From NCBI RefSeq assembly GCF_000711725.1, contig NZ_JONP01000008.1, positions 186,001-250,000 on the forward strand: 64,000 bases of DNA, in the 5' to 3' direction. The notes under the pieces were generated by a model. It was not told the DNA's origin. It made no database searches and was given only the letters and a program-made list of their open reading frames with translations. A program made the translations under genes and the position numbers. Source of the stretch: Roseomonas aerilata DSM 19363 (GTDB taxonomy: Bacteria > Pseudomonadota > Alphaproteobacteria > Acetobacterales > Acetobacteraceae). This document shows, in pieces, positions 35,321-44,279 of this stretch. Within the stretch, counting starts at the first letter, position 1. Each line of letters opens with the position of its first letter.

Positions 35321-35344
35321 CGCGCGCCAAGGTTGTGGCGCGCG
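35321..35344 (-). terminator. GC-rich hairpin after the MlrC operon
   Basis: CGCGCGCC (35321-35328) pairs perfectly with GGCGCGCG (35337-35344) around an 8-base loop. It lies about 20 bases beyond the stop of the last gene of the minus-strand operon (35364). A T-tract is not directly adjacent on the transcript, so it could be a terminator or an mRNA-stabilising hairpin. The rest of the 335-bp gap up to 35029-35363 holds nothing else I recognise. Confidence 0.5.
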
Positions 35345-35363
35345 GCAGCCAGGAGCGTCGGCG

Positions 35364-36947
35364 TCAGCCCCGCCGCACATTCCAGAAGGCGGGCGCCGAC
35401 GCGGTTACGATGCCAGTGAGGCTGGTCCGATGCGCCATGTTCGGCAGCATCTGCCCGAGCGGCACCACCGGCACCGTCTCGAACGCGCTCCGCTGAACGG
35501 CGTCCAACAGCCTCTGCCGCTCGTCCGCGTCCGTGCTCTGCAGCCAATCCACGGACAGCTTCTCCAGTTCGGGGCTGTCGTGCCAGCCGAACCACCCGGT
35601 AGCGCCTTGCCCGCGGATGTAGAGGTTCTCCGCAGGATTGGTGACGGACGACCCTGGCCAAGTCGTGTGGAAGATGCTCCAGCCGCCCTTCTCGACGGGC
35701 TCCTTGGATGTCCGCCGCTGCACCACGGTGCCCCAGTCCATCGTCTGCTGCTCGACGTTCATGTTGAGCTTGCGAAGCAGGTCCGCCGTGATGTCCCCGA
35801 GCGGGCCGACGATGGGGTGGTCGGAAGCGTGCAGCAGAACGACCCTCTCCCCTTTGTAGCCTGCCGCGGCAACGGCCGCACGCGCCTTGCCGAGGTCGGG
35901 TGGCTGCCGCATCGCTTCCGTGCCCAGCTCGTTCACGCCGGGCAGGCCGCAGGGGAACATCGCGCGGCAGAGGCGGAAGCTCTCCGCGTCGCCGCCTGTT
36001 ACGGCCTGGAGGTAGTCGTCCTGATTGACGGCGGAGAGGATAGCGCGGCGGAGCACCACGTTGTTGAAAGGCGCTGTGGCGTGGTTGAAGCGCATGCCGA
36101 GGATCAGGCCGAGTGGATTCAGGGGCCGGACATTGATCTGGCGATTCCGCTTCACCACCGGCACGAGGTCGCCCTGGACCGTCTCCAGCCAATCCACCTC
36201 GCCCGCCTGCAACGCGGCGCTGGCGGTCGCGGCGTCGGGCATGATGTGCCACTCGACGCGCTCGAAGTGCGCCCGCTTGCCTCCAGCACTCCAGGAGGCG
36301 GCCTCATCGCGCGGCTTGTAGGCGTCGAAACGCGTGTAGATCACGCGGCTGCCCGCGACGTACTCATCCCGCTGAAAGCGGAAGGGGCCGGAGCCGACCA
36401 TCTCAGTCACCGGGATCATCGCGTCCGTCTGCGCGATCCGCTCCGGCATGATGAAGGCGGGCGAGGAATGCGGCTTACCGATGGCGCGGAGCAGTTGCGG
36501 AAACGGCCGCTTCAGCCGGATGCGTAGCGTGCGGTCGTCCGGCGCCTCCCAGGCTTCGACCGCCGCGGCGAGCGCCTGGCCGAAGCTGTCCCGCTTGCTC
36601 CAGCGCTGCAGGCTGGCGACGCAGTCGCGCGCCCGGACCGGCTCGCCGTCGTGGAAGAGCAGGCCCTCCCGCAGCCGGATCTCCCAGCTCAGGCCGTCAT
36701 CGCTGCTGCGCGCACCCTCTGCCATCTGCGGCTGTGGTTGGAGCTGCTCATCCACGCCGTAGAGCGTGTCGAACACCGCGTAGCCATGCATGGTGGTGAC
36801 GGCCGCGGTGGTGACGATGGGGTCGAGGACGATGAGCCCCGTCTCCGGCACGAAGCGGAGGACGCGGGCCGAGGCGGGTTGGGCAAGCGCGGGGTGGGCG
36901 AGCATCGCTGCACCTGCGGCGGCCAGAAGGCCACGACGATCAATCAT
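35364..36947 (-). CDS. ABC transporter substrate-binding protein, peptide/nickel type (family 5)
   Basis: About 527 residues. The ATG at 36947 overlaps the stop of the aminotransferase gene (ATGA) and begins a twin-arginine-like leader (MIDRRGLLAAAGAAMLAH, cleaved near PALAQPA). The mature part follows the SBP_bac_5 pattern: LIVLDPIVTTAAVT, YGVDEQLQPQPQMAEG, WEIRLREGLLFHDGEPV, and the later RFNHATAPFNNVVLRRAI and NQDDYLQAV. These proteins bind peptides or similar ligands in the periplasm for an ABC importer. Permease and ATPase genes are not present next to it, since a hairpin and unrelated genes follow. The ligand is probably what MlrC and the aminotransferase act on. Confidence 0.92.
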   Translation of the reverse strand: MIDRRGLLAAAGAAMLAHPALAQPASARVLRFVPETGLIVLDPIVTTAAVTTMHGYAVFDTLYGVDEQLQPQPQMAEGARSSDDGLSWEIRLREGLLFHDGEPVRARDCVASLQRWSKRDSFGQALAAAVEAWEAPDDRTLRIRLKRPFPQLLRAIGKPHSSPAFIMPERIAQTDAMIPVTEMVGSGPFRFQRDEYVAGSRVIYTRFDAYKPRDEAASWSAGGKRAHFERVEWHIMPDAATASAALQAGEVDWLETVQGDLVPVVKRNRQINVRPLNPLGLILGMRFNHATAPFNNVVLRRAILSAVNQDDYLQAVTGGDAESFRLCRAMFPCGLPGVNELGTEAMRQPPDLGKARAAVAAAGYKGERVVLLHASDHPIVGPLGDITADLLRKLNMNVEQQTMDWGTVVQRRTSKEPVEKGGWSIFHTTWPGSSVTNPAENLYIRGQGATGWFGWHDSPELEKLSVDWLQSTDADERQRLLDAVQRSAFETVPVVPLGQMLPNMAHRTSLTGIVTASAPAFWNVRRG

Positions 36948-37930
36948 CAGGTCACCTGCTTCGCTGGAGGGGGTGAGGTGGCGTAATCGACCGGCTCGCC
37001 AAGCCATCCTTCGGCTCGGCGCGACCAGTAAGCTTCGTGCAGGCGCCGCGTGTAGGCGCCCGGTCCGTTCTGGATGGCGACGTCGTCCACTCGAGTCACC
37101 GGCAGCACGCCGCCCGCCGTGGTAGTCAGGAACACCTCTTGGGCGCCTCGTAGTGCGTCGAGCGAGACCTCAGTTTGGTCGACCGCGATACCGAGATCGG
37201 CGCAGAGTTCCAGCACCGTGCGGCGCGTCATGCCGTCCAGCATGCCCTGCCGCGGTGTCAGCAGCCGGTCGCCCTGGCGAACGAAGATGTTGAAGCCCGG
37301 CCCCTCGGTGATGTTGCCGTCGGTATCGCAGAGCACCACCGTCTCGGCACCGGCGTCGTAGGCCTCCATCAGGCCCATCTCGAAGTCGAGCCAGTGGTAG
37401 TGCTTCACCATCGGGTCCACCGAGGCAGGCGGCACGCGCAGGCGGCGGCTGACATGCAGGTGCAGTCCGCGCTCCTGCACCTCCGGCGGCGCAATCCAGA
37501 CGTAAGGAATGCAGAAGGCTTGGAAGCGGTTGGTGCAAAGCCGGAGGTCACGGCTGCCGATAGGAGGTCTGCCGCGCGTCATGATGATCTGCACGTAAGC
37601 GTCACGAAACCCAGCGGCCGCGATCAGCGCGTGGACGGCCTGACGGATCTCCTCACGCGGCAACGGCGAGGTCATGCGCAGGCGCCCTAGCGACCGCTCG
37701 AAGCGGGTCAGGTGGTCGTCCAGTCGAAAGAGGACGCCATCGCGGGCAGAGATCGTCTCCTGGCACGCGTCCGAGCGCAGGAACCCCCAGTCGAGCAAGG
37801 GCAAGGTGGCCTCTGCGACGGGAACAATGGCGCCGTCGACCCAGGCCGTGCCGTCGGCGAAGCGTGGATCAGCCGGGGCGTACGACGCCATCTCCCGGCG
37901 TGGCGGCCAGGACAGGAGGGGCTTGTTCAC
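36947..37930 (-). CDS. Class IV aminotransferase (branched-chain / D-amino-acid type)
   Basis: A 327-residue fold-type IV PLP enzyme. Marks are WVDGAIVPVAEATLPLLDWGF at the start, the PLP Lys in MVKHYHWLDFEMG, GADTVVLCDTDG-like GAETVVLCDTDGNITEGPGFNIF in the phosphate-binding area, and LTPRQGMLDGMTRRTVLELC. The family includes IlvE, D-alanine transaminase and ADC lyase; substrate choice cannot be read here. It overlaps MlrC upstream and the solute-binding gene downstream by 4 bp and 1 bp-scale junctions, so all three are translationally coupled. The setting favours a catabolic role for an amino acid released by MlrC. Confidence 0.9.
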   Translation of the reverse strand: MNKPLLSWPPRREMASYAPADPRFADGTAWVDGAIVPVAEATLPLLDWGFLRSDACQETISARDGVLFRLDDHLTRFERSLGRLRMTSPLPREEIRQAVHALIAAAGFRDAYVQIIMTRGRPPIGSRDLRLCTNRFQAFCIPYVWIAPPEVQERGLHLHVSRRLRVPPASVDPMVKHYHWLDFEMGLMEAYDAGAETVVLCDTDGNITEGPGFNIFVRQGDRLLTPRQGMLDGMTRRTVLELCADLGIAVDQTEVSLDALRGAQEVFLTTTAGGVLPVTRVDDVAIQNGPGAYTRRLHEAYWSRRAEGWLGEPVDYATSPPPAKQVT

Positions 37931-39426
37931 TGGCGGTGTTCTCCGAGATACCTAGGCTGAGGCAGGTCGTCGCAGGGCCAGAAGGGTCGCTGCTTCACCC
38001 GCCAGTCGATGCTCTCAAGGCTCGGCGTGGTGGGACCGGCGCCCGAGATCATTAGCCAGTCCGTCTCCTCATCGAGCATCGTCCGGAAGTTCATCGGATT
38101 CTTCAGAGCGATGATGCGGCAGGACCCGATGTCGATACCGACGGCTCGGTACTGCTCGTCGGCGTACTCGTAAGTGGCAAAGGTCGGCACGACGATCCGC
38201 AGTTGGCCCACCCGCAGCACTGCGGTATTCCCCATGTTGCCAGGCGTGCCCGCGCTGATGCCACCGCCGTACACGAAATGACCATCGTGCAGGCTCTCCA
38301 CCACCGCCTCGACTTCGACGGGCGGATGAAAGCGGGGGTCTAGCTTGGAACCCAGCTCGGTGCGGAGTGTCGCTCCGATCCCGGACGCCTTCGCCGCGGC
38401 AGCCGCAGGCGGGTCGACCACCAGCACGGCGGCCGGGACGTGCGTCGCGTGCCGCAGCAGGGCAGCGAGCACAGCCGGAGCATCGCCTGGTGCCCCGCCA
38501 CCGACGCAGTCCGGCGCATCTGAGATCAACACGCGCCGCGCCGAGTGGCCCAGGGCGCGCAGCACCGCCTCGTCCGGCGCGAGCAGGGGGATCTCGAACT
38601 CGCGGCGGCGGTCCCACATCTCGCGCACTATCGCATCGGCCACCTGCTCGGCGCCTGCGGCATCGTCGTTAGTAATGGCCAGCCCGGCGATCCCCAGGTC
38701 CGGGATGTCGAGCCAGGGCTGGACCGGGAAGTAGCTGGCCGAGAGAACCCGGCGTTCCTGCTCCGCCTTTCGAGCCGAGACCCGCAGCTGAGCCATGGGC
38801 ATGTCGCCGTTGGTGGCGCCCCCGGCGACCGGGAGGAGGGCGTCCAGCCTCTTCAGCCGCATCGTCGGCCGCACCTTTCCCAAAAGGGTTTCCACGAGGA
38901 GCTGCGCGGCGCGGACGCCGGTGCTGTGGGCGTCGACGTGCGGGTAGGTCTCGTAGCCGACCAGGATGGTGGCGGCCTCCACCATGCGTGGCGTGACATG
39001 CGCGTGCAGGTCGAGGCTGGCGGCAATCGGCACGTCAGGGCCGAGCGCCTCGCGCAGGCGCCAGAGGATCTCGCCCTCCGGGTCGTCCTCGCCCTCGGAG
39101 ATCATGGCACCGTGCAGGGCCAGGAACACGCCGTCGAGCGGCGTCAGGGCGGCGATGCCCGTGATGATGCGATCCCGGGTTTCTCGGTAGAAAGTGCCTT
39201 CCACCCTGCCACCGGAGCCACCATGCGCCACGAGAACGGGATGGACTGTGAAGCCCGCCACCTGGAGGGTTTCAATGCCACCCGTGACCGCCAGGTCACG
39301 CCCCTCAGTGGCGGGTATCACCCCGGCGCCTTCAGCCAGCACCTTGCGGGCGAAGTCTTCTCGCCGGTGGAGTTGGTCGGAGAGGGTATTACCCTCGAAC
39401 TCGAAGCTTGCGACCGCAACCTTCAT
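37927..39426 (-). CDS. M81-family metallopeptidase, MlrC-like
   Basis: 499 residues from the ATG at 39426, which has GGAG nine bases upstream; the frame runs on to 39870 as noise. Family marks are MKVAVASFEFEGNTLSD, VFLALHGAMISEGEDDPEGEIL, the metal-ligand region IAASLDLHAHVTPRMV and ILVGYETYPHVDAHSTG, with later VLISDAPDCVGGGAPGDA. Microcystinase MlrC hydrolyses linear microcystin peptides using zinc; most M81 members in soil bacteria act on unknown amide compounds. It is the first gene of a coupled operon with an aminotransferase and a receptor, divergent from the XRE-cupin gene. Confidence 0.92.
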   Translation of the reverse strand: MKVAVASFEFEGNTLSDQLHRREDFARKVLAEGAGVIPATEGRDLAVTGGIETLQVAGFTVHPVLVAHGGSGGRVEGTFYRETRDRIITGIAALTPLDGVFLALHGAMISEGEDDPEGEILWRLREALGPDVPIAASLDLHAHVTPRMVEAATILVGYETYPHVDAHSTGVRAAQLLVETLLGKVRPTMRLKRLDALLPVAGGATNGDMPMAQLRVSARKAEQERRVLSASYFPVQPWLDIPDLGIAGLAITNDDAAGAEQVADAIVREMWDRRREFEIPLLAPDEAVLRALGHSARRVLISDAPDCVGGGAPGDAPAVLAALLRHATHVPAAVLVVDPPAAAAAKASGIGATLRTELGSKLDPRFHPPVEVEAVVESLHDGHFVYGGGISAGTPGNMGNTAVLRVGQLRIVVPTFATYEYADEQYRAVGIDIGSCRIIALKNPMNFRTMLDEETDWLMISGAGPTTPSLESIDWRVKQRPFWPCDDLPQPRYLGEHRQ

Positions 39427-39462
39427 GGTGCGCTTCTCCATAGCGGTGGTATGTTTCCCCTG

Positions 39463-39498
39463 TTTTCGATGAACCGCAAGATTTTTCGATATCGAAAA
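39463..39498. promoter_or_regulatory. Perfect 16-bp palindrome with a half site, probable XRE-cupin operator
   Basis: TTTTCGATATCGAAAA at 39483-39498 is a perfect palindrome. A matching half site, TTTTCGAT, lies 20 bp to the left (39463-39470), two helical turns away. Both are between the divergent MlrC operon and the XRE-cupin gene; the palindrome ends just before the regulator's ribosome site (GAGGA at 39501). It is AT-rich against a GC-rich background. Repression of both sides by the XRE-cupin protein is the simplest reading. Confidence 0.6.
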
Positions 39499-39514
39499 TC
39501 GAGGAATTGGCACG

Positions 39515-40198
39515 ATGGCTAAGTCAGTGGAGCGCAAACAAACCGCTCCGGCGCACCTCGCTCCCGAGGAGGTCCGGCGTCCCGGTGCGGCGGTTGTACT
39601 GGGCCAGCCGGAAGTAGGGCGGAAACTGGGTGACGGTCGCAGGGCCAAGCAGTGGACCCTCGCACACCTCTCCGAGAAAAGCGGCGTGGCAGTCGGCACC
39701 CTGTCCAAGGTCGAGAACGGGAAGAGTGGCGCCTCTTTCGACACCGTATCCCGGGTAGCCCGTGCCTTGGGCCTGCGGATTGACGACCTTCTCAGCCCTA
39801 CCAGCCCACGCTTCGCCACGGGGCGACGTGTGATCTCGAAGCGCGGCGAAGGCGTGCGCTTCGGCTTCAACAGCTACGACTACTTGGTGCCCTGCAACGA
39901 GCTGACCCGGAAGGCGATGGTTCCGCTGCTCATGACCATCTGCACCCGTGAGGTCCTACCACCAGAGAGTTGGGCCAGCCACGAGGGCGAGGAGTACATT
40001 TACGTCATCTCGGGCAGCATCGAACTCCACACCGAGTACTACGAACCCACGCGTCTCGATGAGGGCGACAGCGTCTACATTGACAGCACCATGCGTCACG
40101 CCTTCGCGAGTGTCGGCGAGGCGGACGCGCGCATCCTCTCAGTGTGCCTGGCCGACTCGCTGCCTCGGTTGTTCGCGGATACACCGGTGGGCCTCTAA
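39515..40198 (+). CDS. XRE-family regulator with cupin sensor domain
   Basis: 227 residues. The helix-turn-helix covers about residues 40-95 (QWTLAHLSEKSGVAVGTLSKVENGKSG, written in parts: LAHLSEKSGVAVGTLSKVEN) and the C-terminal cupin about 140-215 (SHEGEEYIYVISGSIELHTEYY, with EGDSVYIDSTMRHAFAS). Cupin metal ligands are visible as the His and Glu of SHEGEEY and the His of MRHAF. The class represses small catabolic operons until a metabolite binds in the cupin. It is divergent from the MlrC operon, with a perfect palindrome in front of its own ribosome site, so autoregulation is likely. Confidence 0.92.
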   Translation: MAKSVERKQTAPAHLAPEEVRRPGAAVVLGQPEVGRKLGDGRRAKQWTLAHLSEKSGVAVGTLSKVENGKSGASFDTVSRVARALGLRIDDLLSPTSPRFATGRRVISKRGEGVRFGFNSYDYLVPCNELTRKAMVPLLMTICTREVLPPESWASHEGEEYIYVISGSIELHTEYYEPTRLDEGDSVYIDSTMRHAFASVGEADARILSVCLADSLPRLFADTPVGL

Positions 40199-40291
40199 GC
40201 GCCCGGTGGCATTAGCCTGCGGGTAGGGAGGCGCCCAATCCGCCGTGCGGCCACGTCCCTCATCTCAGCGCAGGATGGTGAGGAGGGATCC

Positions 40292-40316
40292 AAGGATCGA
40301 TGGATGGACGATCCTT
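40292..40316. terminator. Stem-loop between convergent XRE-cupin and Ku genes
   Basis: AAGGATCG (40292-40299) and CGATCCTT (40309-40316) form a perfect 8-bp stem with a 9-base loop, in the 228-bp gap between the ends of the two genes. On the plus strand it is not followed by a T-run, so it is a modest terminator candidate. Confidence 0.4.
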
Positions 40317-40426
40317 CGAGCAGGGCAGTGACGGACAGCCACATCACCGGTTCCATGATTCAGGTAGTCGTCGCCATGCTCGGATGGCAGGAGGCGGCCA
40401 TGCCCTGGCTATGACCATCGCTCTGG

Positions 40427-41347
40427 TTAGGCCCTCTTGCGGTTAGCCGGTTGCGATCCCTTTGCCTTCTCGGTTGTGCGGCCTTCATCTGCTTTCTTGG
40501 GTTTCGACTTCGATGCTGACCGCGACACCGCTTTCTTGGCTGGGGCGCGCTTCCCCTCGTCGGTGGTCTGGCCAAGGCTGCGCTTCAGGGCGGCCATGAG
40601 GTCGATGACGTTATCCCGCCGCTCCTCTGGCTCAGGCTCCGGCGCCTCCTCCTCGCCACGGAGCTTGGCCTCGATCACCTCGCGCAGGCGGGCCTCGTAG
40701 CGGTCCTCCATGTCGCCGGGATCGTACTTGCCGGTCTGCCGGTCCACGAGCTGGGTGGCCAGCCGGACCATCTCCTGGTCAGGCTTGCCACCGGGTACGC
40801 TGGCAAAGAGCTCCTTCGGATCCTCCAGGTCGCGCTCCTCGTGCAGCGTGTGCAGCACCAGTCCACGGTCCATCGGCACGATGGCAATCGCCCGCTCGCG
40901 GCGAGCGAGCACGAGGCGCGAGAGCGCCATGCGCCCGCTCTTGGCGATGGCGTCCCGCAGTACGACGTAGACGTCCTGCCCGGCCTTCCCGTCCGGCACG
41001 AGGTAGTAGCTCGCGTCGAAGTAGATCGGGTCGATGGCGTCGGCCGCGACGAACTTGTCCACAGTCAGCACGTCGGAGGTATCGATCTTCGCCCGCTCGA
41101 AGTCGGCGTCGTCCAGGACGACGTAGGTGTCCTTCTTGAACTCGTAGCCCTTCACGAGCTCGCCCCGCTCGACCGGCTTGTCGGTCCCGGCGTCCACCGT
41201 GACCATCCGCACGCGGTTCTGCGTCTTCGGGTTGATCAGGTGGAAGCTCAGGTCGCCGGAGGTCTTGTGCGCCGTGTAGAGGGCCACAGGGCAGGAGACG
41301 AGGGCAAGGCGGAGGTGTCCCCGCCAGATCGGGTGCTTCTGCGCCAT
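40427..41347 (-). CDS. ku: Ku DNA end-binding protein
   Basis: About 306 residues from the ATG at 41347, which overlaps the LigD stop (ATGA). It opens HPIWRGHLRLALVSCPVALY and has the Ku core blocks KTQNRVRMVTVDAGTDKPVERGE, FVAADAIDPIYFDASYYLVPDG, and MRLATQLVDRQTGKYDP-like sequence before the extended basic tail (RAPAKKAVSRSASKSKPKK). Bacterial Ku forms a homodimeric ring on double-strand ends and recruits LigD for non-homologous end joining. The lysine-rich C-terminus is typical and helps DNA binding and threading. Cotranscribed after ligD. Confidence 0.95.
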   Translation of the reverse strand: MAQKHPIWRGHLRLALVSCPVALYTAHKTSGDLSFHLINPKTQNRVRMVTVDAGTDKPVERGELVKGYEFKKDTYVVLDDADFERAKIDTSDVLTVDKFVAADAIDPIYFDASYYLVPDGKAGQDVYVVLRDAIAKSGRMALSRLVLARRERAIAIVPMDRGLVLHTLHEERDLEDPKELFASVPGGKPDQEMVRLATQLVDRQTGKYDPGDMEDRYEARLREVIEAKLRGEEEAPEPEPEERRDNVIDLMAALKRSLGQTTDEGKRAPAKKAVSRSASKSKPKKADEGRTTEKAKGSQPANRKRA

Positions 41348-43926
41348 CAGGGCGTCTCCTCGGGAATGGACTGCCGCAGGGTTCCGTAGCCCTGCCACGG
41401 ATCGGCCTTCAGTCGCTTGAGACGGGTGGGCACGGTCGCGATGGTGAAGGACATGGGGTCGAGCTTGGCCGTGACCTCGCGCCAGGACAGCGGCGTGGCC
41501 ACAGGTGCGCCGGGGCGGGCACGGGGCGAGTAGCTCGCCACCGCCGTGGCGCCTGGCCCGTTGCGCAGCCAGTCCACAAGGATGCGCCCGCGGCGCTTGG
41601 CCTTCGCGACAATCGAGACGAAGCGGTCGGGCATCTCCGCCTCCATGGTCGCCGCGAAGTGGCGGCAGAAAGCCCGCACGGCGAGCCATCCGGAGGCGCC
41701 CTGGACGGGCGCGATGACGTGGAGGCCCTTGCCGCCCGTGGTCCGGCAAAAGCTCTCCAGGCCCGCCTTCTTCAGCCGGGCGCGGACCTCCTTGGCGGCC
41801 GCCACGACGTCGGCGAAGGGCACGCCCTGGCCGGGATCGAGGTCGAAGACGATGTGGTCAGGATGTGCGGTGTCGCGTTCGGGCGAGCCCCAGACATGCA
41901 GCTCGATGGCCGACATCTGCGCACAGGCGACCAGCCCCTCCTCGTTGTCGACCGCCAAGTAGGGACCCTCGGCCGCCGTGCCGTCCCGGATAGAGGAGGG
42001 CATGCCCTTGTTGCCGTGCTTCTGGAAGAAGCGCTCCCCCTCAATGCCCTCGGGGCAGCGGAGCAGGGCCAGCGGCCGCCCAGCGATGCCGGGCAGCGCC
42101 ACCTCCGCGACGGTACGCCAGTAGGCGGCCAGTTGAACTTTCGTCACGCCGGGCCAGAGTTCCCGCTCGGCGTGGGTGATCTGAACCGCACCGACGCGTT
42201 GGCTGCCGCGCTTCGGCGCGGTGGCGTGCACGATGGTCGCCTTGACCTGCCCACGAGGCTGGAACACCTGCGGCTCGACCTCAGAGGGCGGCACGTCGCG
42301 CATGACCTCGTCCGCCTCCTTGTCCTGCCGAAGGCCGAGGTAGGTCGCGTGGCGGATGCGCCCAAAGCCGGTCCAGCCGATGAACTGTACCTCTGCCACA
42401 AGCTCGGGCCGCACCCAGCGGATCGCGGGGTCGGGCGGCTCACCGGCGAAGAGCATGTTCTCGGGAGGGGTGCTTGGCATGGCGCTCAGCCGTCGCGTCA
42501 GGGAGCGGAGCTCCACCTCCGAGAAGCCAGTGCCCACACCGCCGACGTAACGCAGCCTCCGCTGCTCGTCGTAGAAGCCGAGGTGAAGAGAACCCAGGCC
42601 CGTCCGGCTCCCAGCGGGTGGGGTCCAGCCGAGCACGACGAACTCCTCGCGTCCCTGGCACTTCACCTTGACCCAGTCCCGGGTGCGCGCGGCGCGATAG
42701 GGTGAGTTCGCCTGCTTGCAGATGATCCCCTCGAGGCCGAGGGCGCAGGCCTGCTTCCGGACCCGGGCGCTCTCCCCCTCCAGGTGGTCGCAGTAGCGGA
42801 GCGCCCCGCCCCAGTCGGAAAGCGGCTTCAGGGCCGCCTTGCGGTCCACCAGGCGGCAGCCGCGGAGATCCCAACCCTCCAGGTGCAGAAGGTCGAAGGC
42901 GTAGAAGAACAGCGCCTTCCTGCTGCCGCCGTTGGCGAGCGCGGACTGCAGGGCGGGAAAGGAGGAGAGCCCGTCCTCGCGGAGGGCGACCAGTTCACCG
43001 TCCATCAGCAGGGTCTTGGGCTTCAGGGAGGCGACCGCGCGGGCGACGTCCGGGAGCTTGGCTGTCCAGTCCTGGCCGTTTCGGGTCATCAGACGAACCT
43101 GACGGCCCTCTTTCCAGGCGAGAAGGCGGTAGCCGTCGAACTTGACCTCACTGATCCACTCGTCGCCCTCGGGCGGCTCGTCCGTGAGGGTGGCGAGTTC
43201 AGGCTTTTGGCTCTCGGGTAAGGGGCCGGGCACTGCGCCAGCGGGGGCATCCCCCCGCGGCGCTGAGCCTGGCTCAGCCGAGGATTTCGCCTTCGCCGCA
43301 CCGGGTGTGGCCGTCCGAGCCGCGGCAGTCTTCCGCCGTGTGGAGGCCTTGTCAGCAAGCGGTGCAGGGATCTCAGCCTCCAGCGTTTCCGCATCGGCAC
43401 CCGCGCGCTCCTCTGCGTCGTGCTCCTTGATCAGCAGCCAGTTATCGGCCTTGTCACTCCCTCGCTGGCGCAGGCGGACGAGAACAAATCCGCCCCTTAA
43501 CCGTGAACCCGAAAGCCGGAACTTGAGCTCGCCCTGCTCTATGCCGTCCTCCGGATCGCCTTCGGGCACCCACTCTCCGGCGTCCCAGATCTCAACAGTT
43601 CCAGCCCCATAGTTGCCCTCGGGAATGCTGCCCTGGAAAGAGGTGTAGTCGAGCGGATGGTCCTCCACCCGCACGGCCAGGCGCTTATCCGCGGGATCCA
43701 GGGAGGGGCCTTTCGGGACAGCCCAACTCAAAAGGACGCCGCCGTGCTCGAGCCGGAAGTCCCAATGAAGCTTCCGGGCAGCATGCTTCTGCACGACGAA
43801 CTTCAGTGCCGGTCCAGGTAGAGCCTCCACGATTCCTGGGGGCGGCTCGCGGGTTTGATTGAAGTCGCGCTTCGCCCGGTACGTCCGAATGGATGTGTCG
43901 CGGGTAACTGCGGAGCGAGCAGGCAT
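41347..43926 (-). CDS. ligD: Multifunctional DNA ligase D
   Basis: 859 residues with three domains. The 3'-phosphoesterase domain (about 20-180) has KHAARKLHWDFRLEHGG and SIPEGNYGAGTVEIWD. The ATP-dependent ligase (about 250-540) has nucleotidyl motif I EVKFDGYRLLAW, motif III-like LFFYAFDLLHLEGWDLRG and motif IV GLEGIICKQANSPY. The primase-polymerase (about 570-850) has the catalytic Asp pair in IVFDLDPGQGVPF and TTGGKGLHVIAP. The order phosphoesterase-ligase-polymerase is the one known from Pseudomonas and many rhizobia. With Ku it repairs double-strand breaks by end joining, mainly in non-dividing cells. Upstream lies a 353-bp gap before the divergent AraC gene. Confidence 0.96.
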   Translation of the reverse strand: MPARSAVTRDTSIRTYRAKRDFNQTREPPPGIVEALPGPALKFVVQKHAARKLHWDFRLEHGGVLLSWAVPKGPSLDPADKRLAVRVEDHPLDYTSFQGSIPEGNYGAGTVEIWDAGEWVPEGDPEDGIEQGELKFRLSGSRLRGGFVLVRLRQRGSDKADNWLLIKEHDAEERAGADAETLEAEIPAPLADKASTRRKTAAARTATPGAAKAKSSAEPGSAPRGDAPAGAVPGPLPESQKPELATLTDEPPEGDEWISEVKFDGYRLLAWKEGRQVRLMTRNGQDWTAKLPDVARAVASLKPKTLLMDGELVALREDGLSSFPALQSALANGGSRKALFFYAFDLLHLEGWDLRGCRLVDRKAALKPLSDWGGALRYCDHLEGESARVRKQACALGLEGIICKQANSPYRAARTRDWVKVKCQGREEFVVLGWTPPAGSRTGLGSLHLGFYDEQRRLRYVGGVGTGFSEVELRSLTRRLSAMPSTPPENMLFAGEPPDPAIRWVRPELVAEVQFIGWTGFGRIRHATYLGLRQDKEADEVMRDVPPSEVEPQVFQPRGQVKATIVHATAPKRGSQRVGAVQITHAERELWPGVTKVQLAAYWRTVAEVALPGIAGRPLALLRCPEGIEGERFFQKHGNKGMPSSIRDGTAAEGPYLAVDNEEGLVACAQMSAIELHVWGSPERDTAHPDHIVFDLDPGQGVPFADVVAAAKEVRARLKKAGLESFCRTTGGKGLHVIAPVQGASGWLAVRAFCRHFAATMEAEMPDRFVSIVAKAKRRGRILVDWLRNGPGATAVASYSPRARPGAPVATPLSWREVTAKLDPMSFTIATVPTRLKRLKADPWQGYGTLRQSIPEETP

Positions 43927-44279
43927 GGTTTATCGGGAACGTGGCCTACAGGTCGGCAGTTGCAGGCTTTGGCGAGTGACGGAACCCGGCATCGGTGACC
44001 GGGAATCGTTGGGCCGAACCGCGCTCATCGTGAACCTCCTAGCTTGAGCAGCTGTCGGCTGACCCGAGAGGGACTGCCGTGACCGCATGCGGATCAGCGA
44101 CGCGACACCTGCGATGCCGTTCGTGAAACGGAGCGCCTTCGACCTTGGCCACCTAAACTGAGGTGCCTATTGAAGTCCCCCTACCGGGTAACTGTCCGAA
44201 CGGCACATGCCAAACGCATCCAGCGGTGTCGATCGGCTTTCCGCTCGCCACGTGCGGCCGGTGACTGATACCAGAGGGC
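43927..44279. other. Divergent gap between ligD and the AraC-type gene
   Basis: 353 bp in which the ligD promoter and the AraC-gene promoter should both lie. No frame here has a recognisable product, and I saw no strong palindrome. Confidence 0.4.
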
